Positions 5,671-6,000 of a DNA stretch of 6,000 nucleotides are shown in pieces (within the stretch, counting starts at the first letter, position 1; the number at the start of each line of letters is the position of its first letter). The notes beneath the pieces were generated by a model, which searched no databases, was not told the DNA's origin, and saw only the letters and a list, made by a program, of their open reading frames with translations. The position numbers and the translations under genes are program-made. Location: contig NZ_CAMPHH010000216.1 in the NCBI RefSeq assembly GCF_946885855.1, positions 1-6,000 of the forward strand, written 5' to 3'. Source of the stretch: an uncultured Actinotalea sp. (lineage in GTDB: Bacteria; Actinomycetota; Actinomycetes; Actinomycetales; Cellulomonadaceae).

Positions 5671-5884
5671 GTCTCCAGTGTCACGCGTCTGCGGCGTACG
5701 CGGTGGCGGTTGGGCGTGAAGAGGCGGCGCGCGGCGCTCACGTCAGGGGTCGGTACTGCACCTAGCAGGTGGTCGTCAGGCCTGACGCGGTCGGACCTGT
5801 ATCAGGGGATGGACCGGTGTCGCTAACCCGACCTGTGTCCCGCCGCTCGCAGCGCGAACGGCCCGGGCACCTCGCCGAGGCGCG
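5671..5884. other. Intergenic gap with two adjacent palindromes (5759-5787)
   Basis: I support no gene in these 214 bases, which separate two minus-strand genes. CGTCAGGCCTGACG (5774-5787) is a perfect 14-bp palindrome. Two bases away, CACCT-AGC-AGGTG (5759-5771) is a perfect 5+3+5 inverted repeat. They lie about 90-115 bp upstream of the lipoprotein start, a reasonable place for an operator or for hairpins ending the upstream transcript. A further weak inverted repeat (5811-5822 against 5829-5840, 8 of 12 matches) is noted. I find no promoter hexamers good enough to list. Confidence 0.5.
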
Positions 5885-6000
5885 TCAGGATCCCAGCAGT
5901 CCGTCGACGTCCGGCAGCTGCCGGAACCGGCTGAACGTGCCCTTCTCCGCGATCTCCTGCGCCGCACCGAGGAAGCCCTGCCAGGCGGTGCGGGCCAGCG
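5885..6000 (-). CDS. 3' end of an unidentified gene entering from the right edge
   Basis: The minus-strand frame closed by TGA at 5887-5885 is open to the window edge and encodes the last 37 residues of a protein, including TAWQGFLGAAQEIAEKG and FRQLPDVDGLLGS. Of its 37 sense codons, 35 end in G or C, with the strong third-position bias of neighbouring real genes. The segment looks like an amphipathic helix followed by a short tail. I do not recognise the family, and it could belong to many enzymes. It is on the same strand as the lipoprotein gene, but 214 bases away, so a shared transcript is not evident. Confidence 0.7.
   Translation of the reverse strand, partial: LARTAWQGFLGAAQEIAEKGTFSRFRQLPDVDGLLGS

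Noticed and set aside
5870..5880. CCTCGCCGAGG as a terminator of the right-edge gene
   Set aside because: A realistic loop leaves only three base pairs, and no T-run follows.
5776..5967. 63-codon minus-strand frame near the right edge
   Set aside because: Arg/Ser-rich, and it overlaps the better-supported frame ending at 5885.

Overview
The window reads as chromosomal DNA of a high-GC actinomycete. Codons end almost always in G or C, GTG starts are common, Shine-Dalgarno (SD) sites are patchy and leaderless-looking starts occur. The SHMT and FolD proteins look most like those of Micrococcales (Cellulomonas-like), but that placement is from memory and not tested. I see no mobile element, CRISPR array, tRNA or rRNA.

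Layout: (1) Bases 1-39 may hold the start of a leaderless minus-strand gene leaving the left edge. (2) A GNAT acetyltransferase (157-654, +) converges on a short-chain dehydrogenase/reductase homologue (SDR, 679-1605, -), with a strong hairpin where they meet. (3) The SDR is divergent from a TetR-family regulator (1698-2315, +). The 92-bp gap holds two copies of the same 19-bp palindrome, one over each likely promoter, so the regulator probably controls both itself and the SDR. The SDR keeps its nucleotide-binding fold but appears to have lost the whole Ser-Tyr-Lys catalytic triad. (4) A promoter and a clear ZTP (pfl) riboswitch (about 2389-2462) lead into glyA-folD (2539-4823, +), which overlap by 4 bases. 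(5) A hairpin separates folD from a convergent M15-type zinc D,D-carboxypeptidase-like lipoprotein (4885-5670, -). (6) After a 214-bp gap with two neighbouring palindromes, the 3' end of an unidentified minus-strand gene enters from the right edge (5885-6000).

The best-supported system is the folate one-carbon operon. GlyA makes 5,10-methylene-THF from serine and FolD converts it to 10-formyl-THF, the cofactor whose shortage makes ZTP/ZMP (the AICAR nucleotides) build up. A ZTP-sensing leader in front of these two genes closes that loop: low 10-formyl-THF raises ZTP and should raise glyA-folD expression. The least described parts are the triad-less SDR with its paired operators, the mutually exclusive pairings downstream of the riboswitch, and the long acidic N-terminal extension of FolD.
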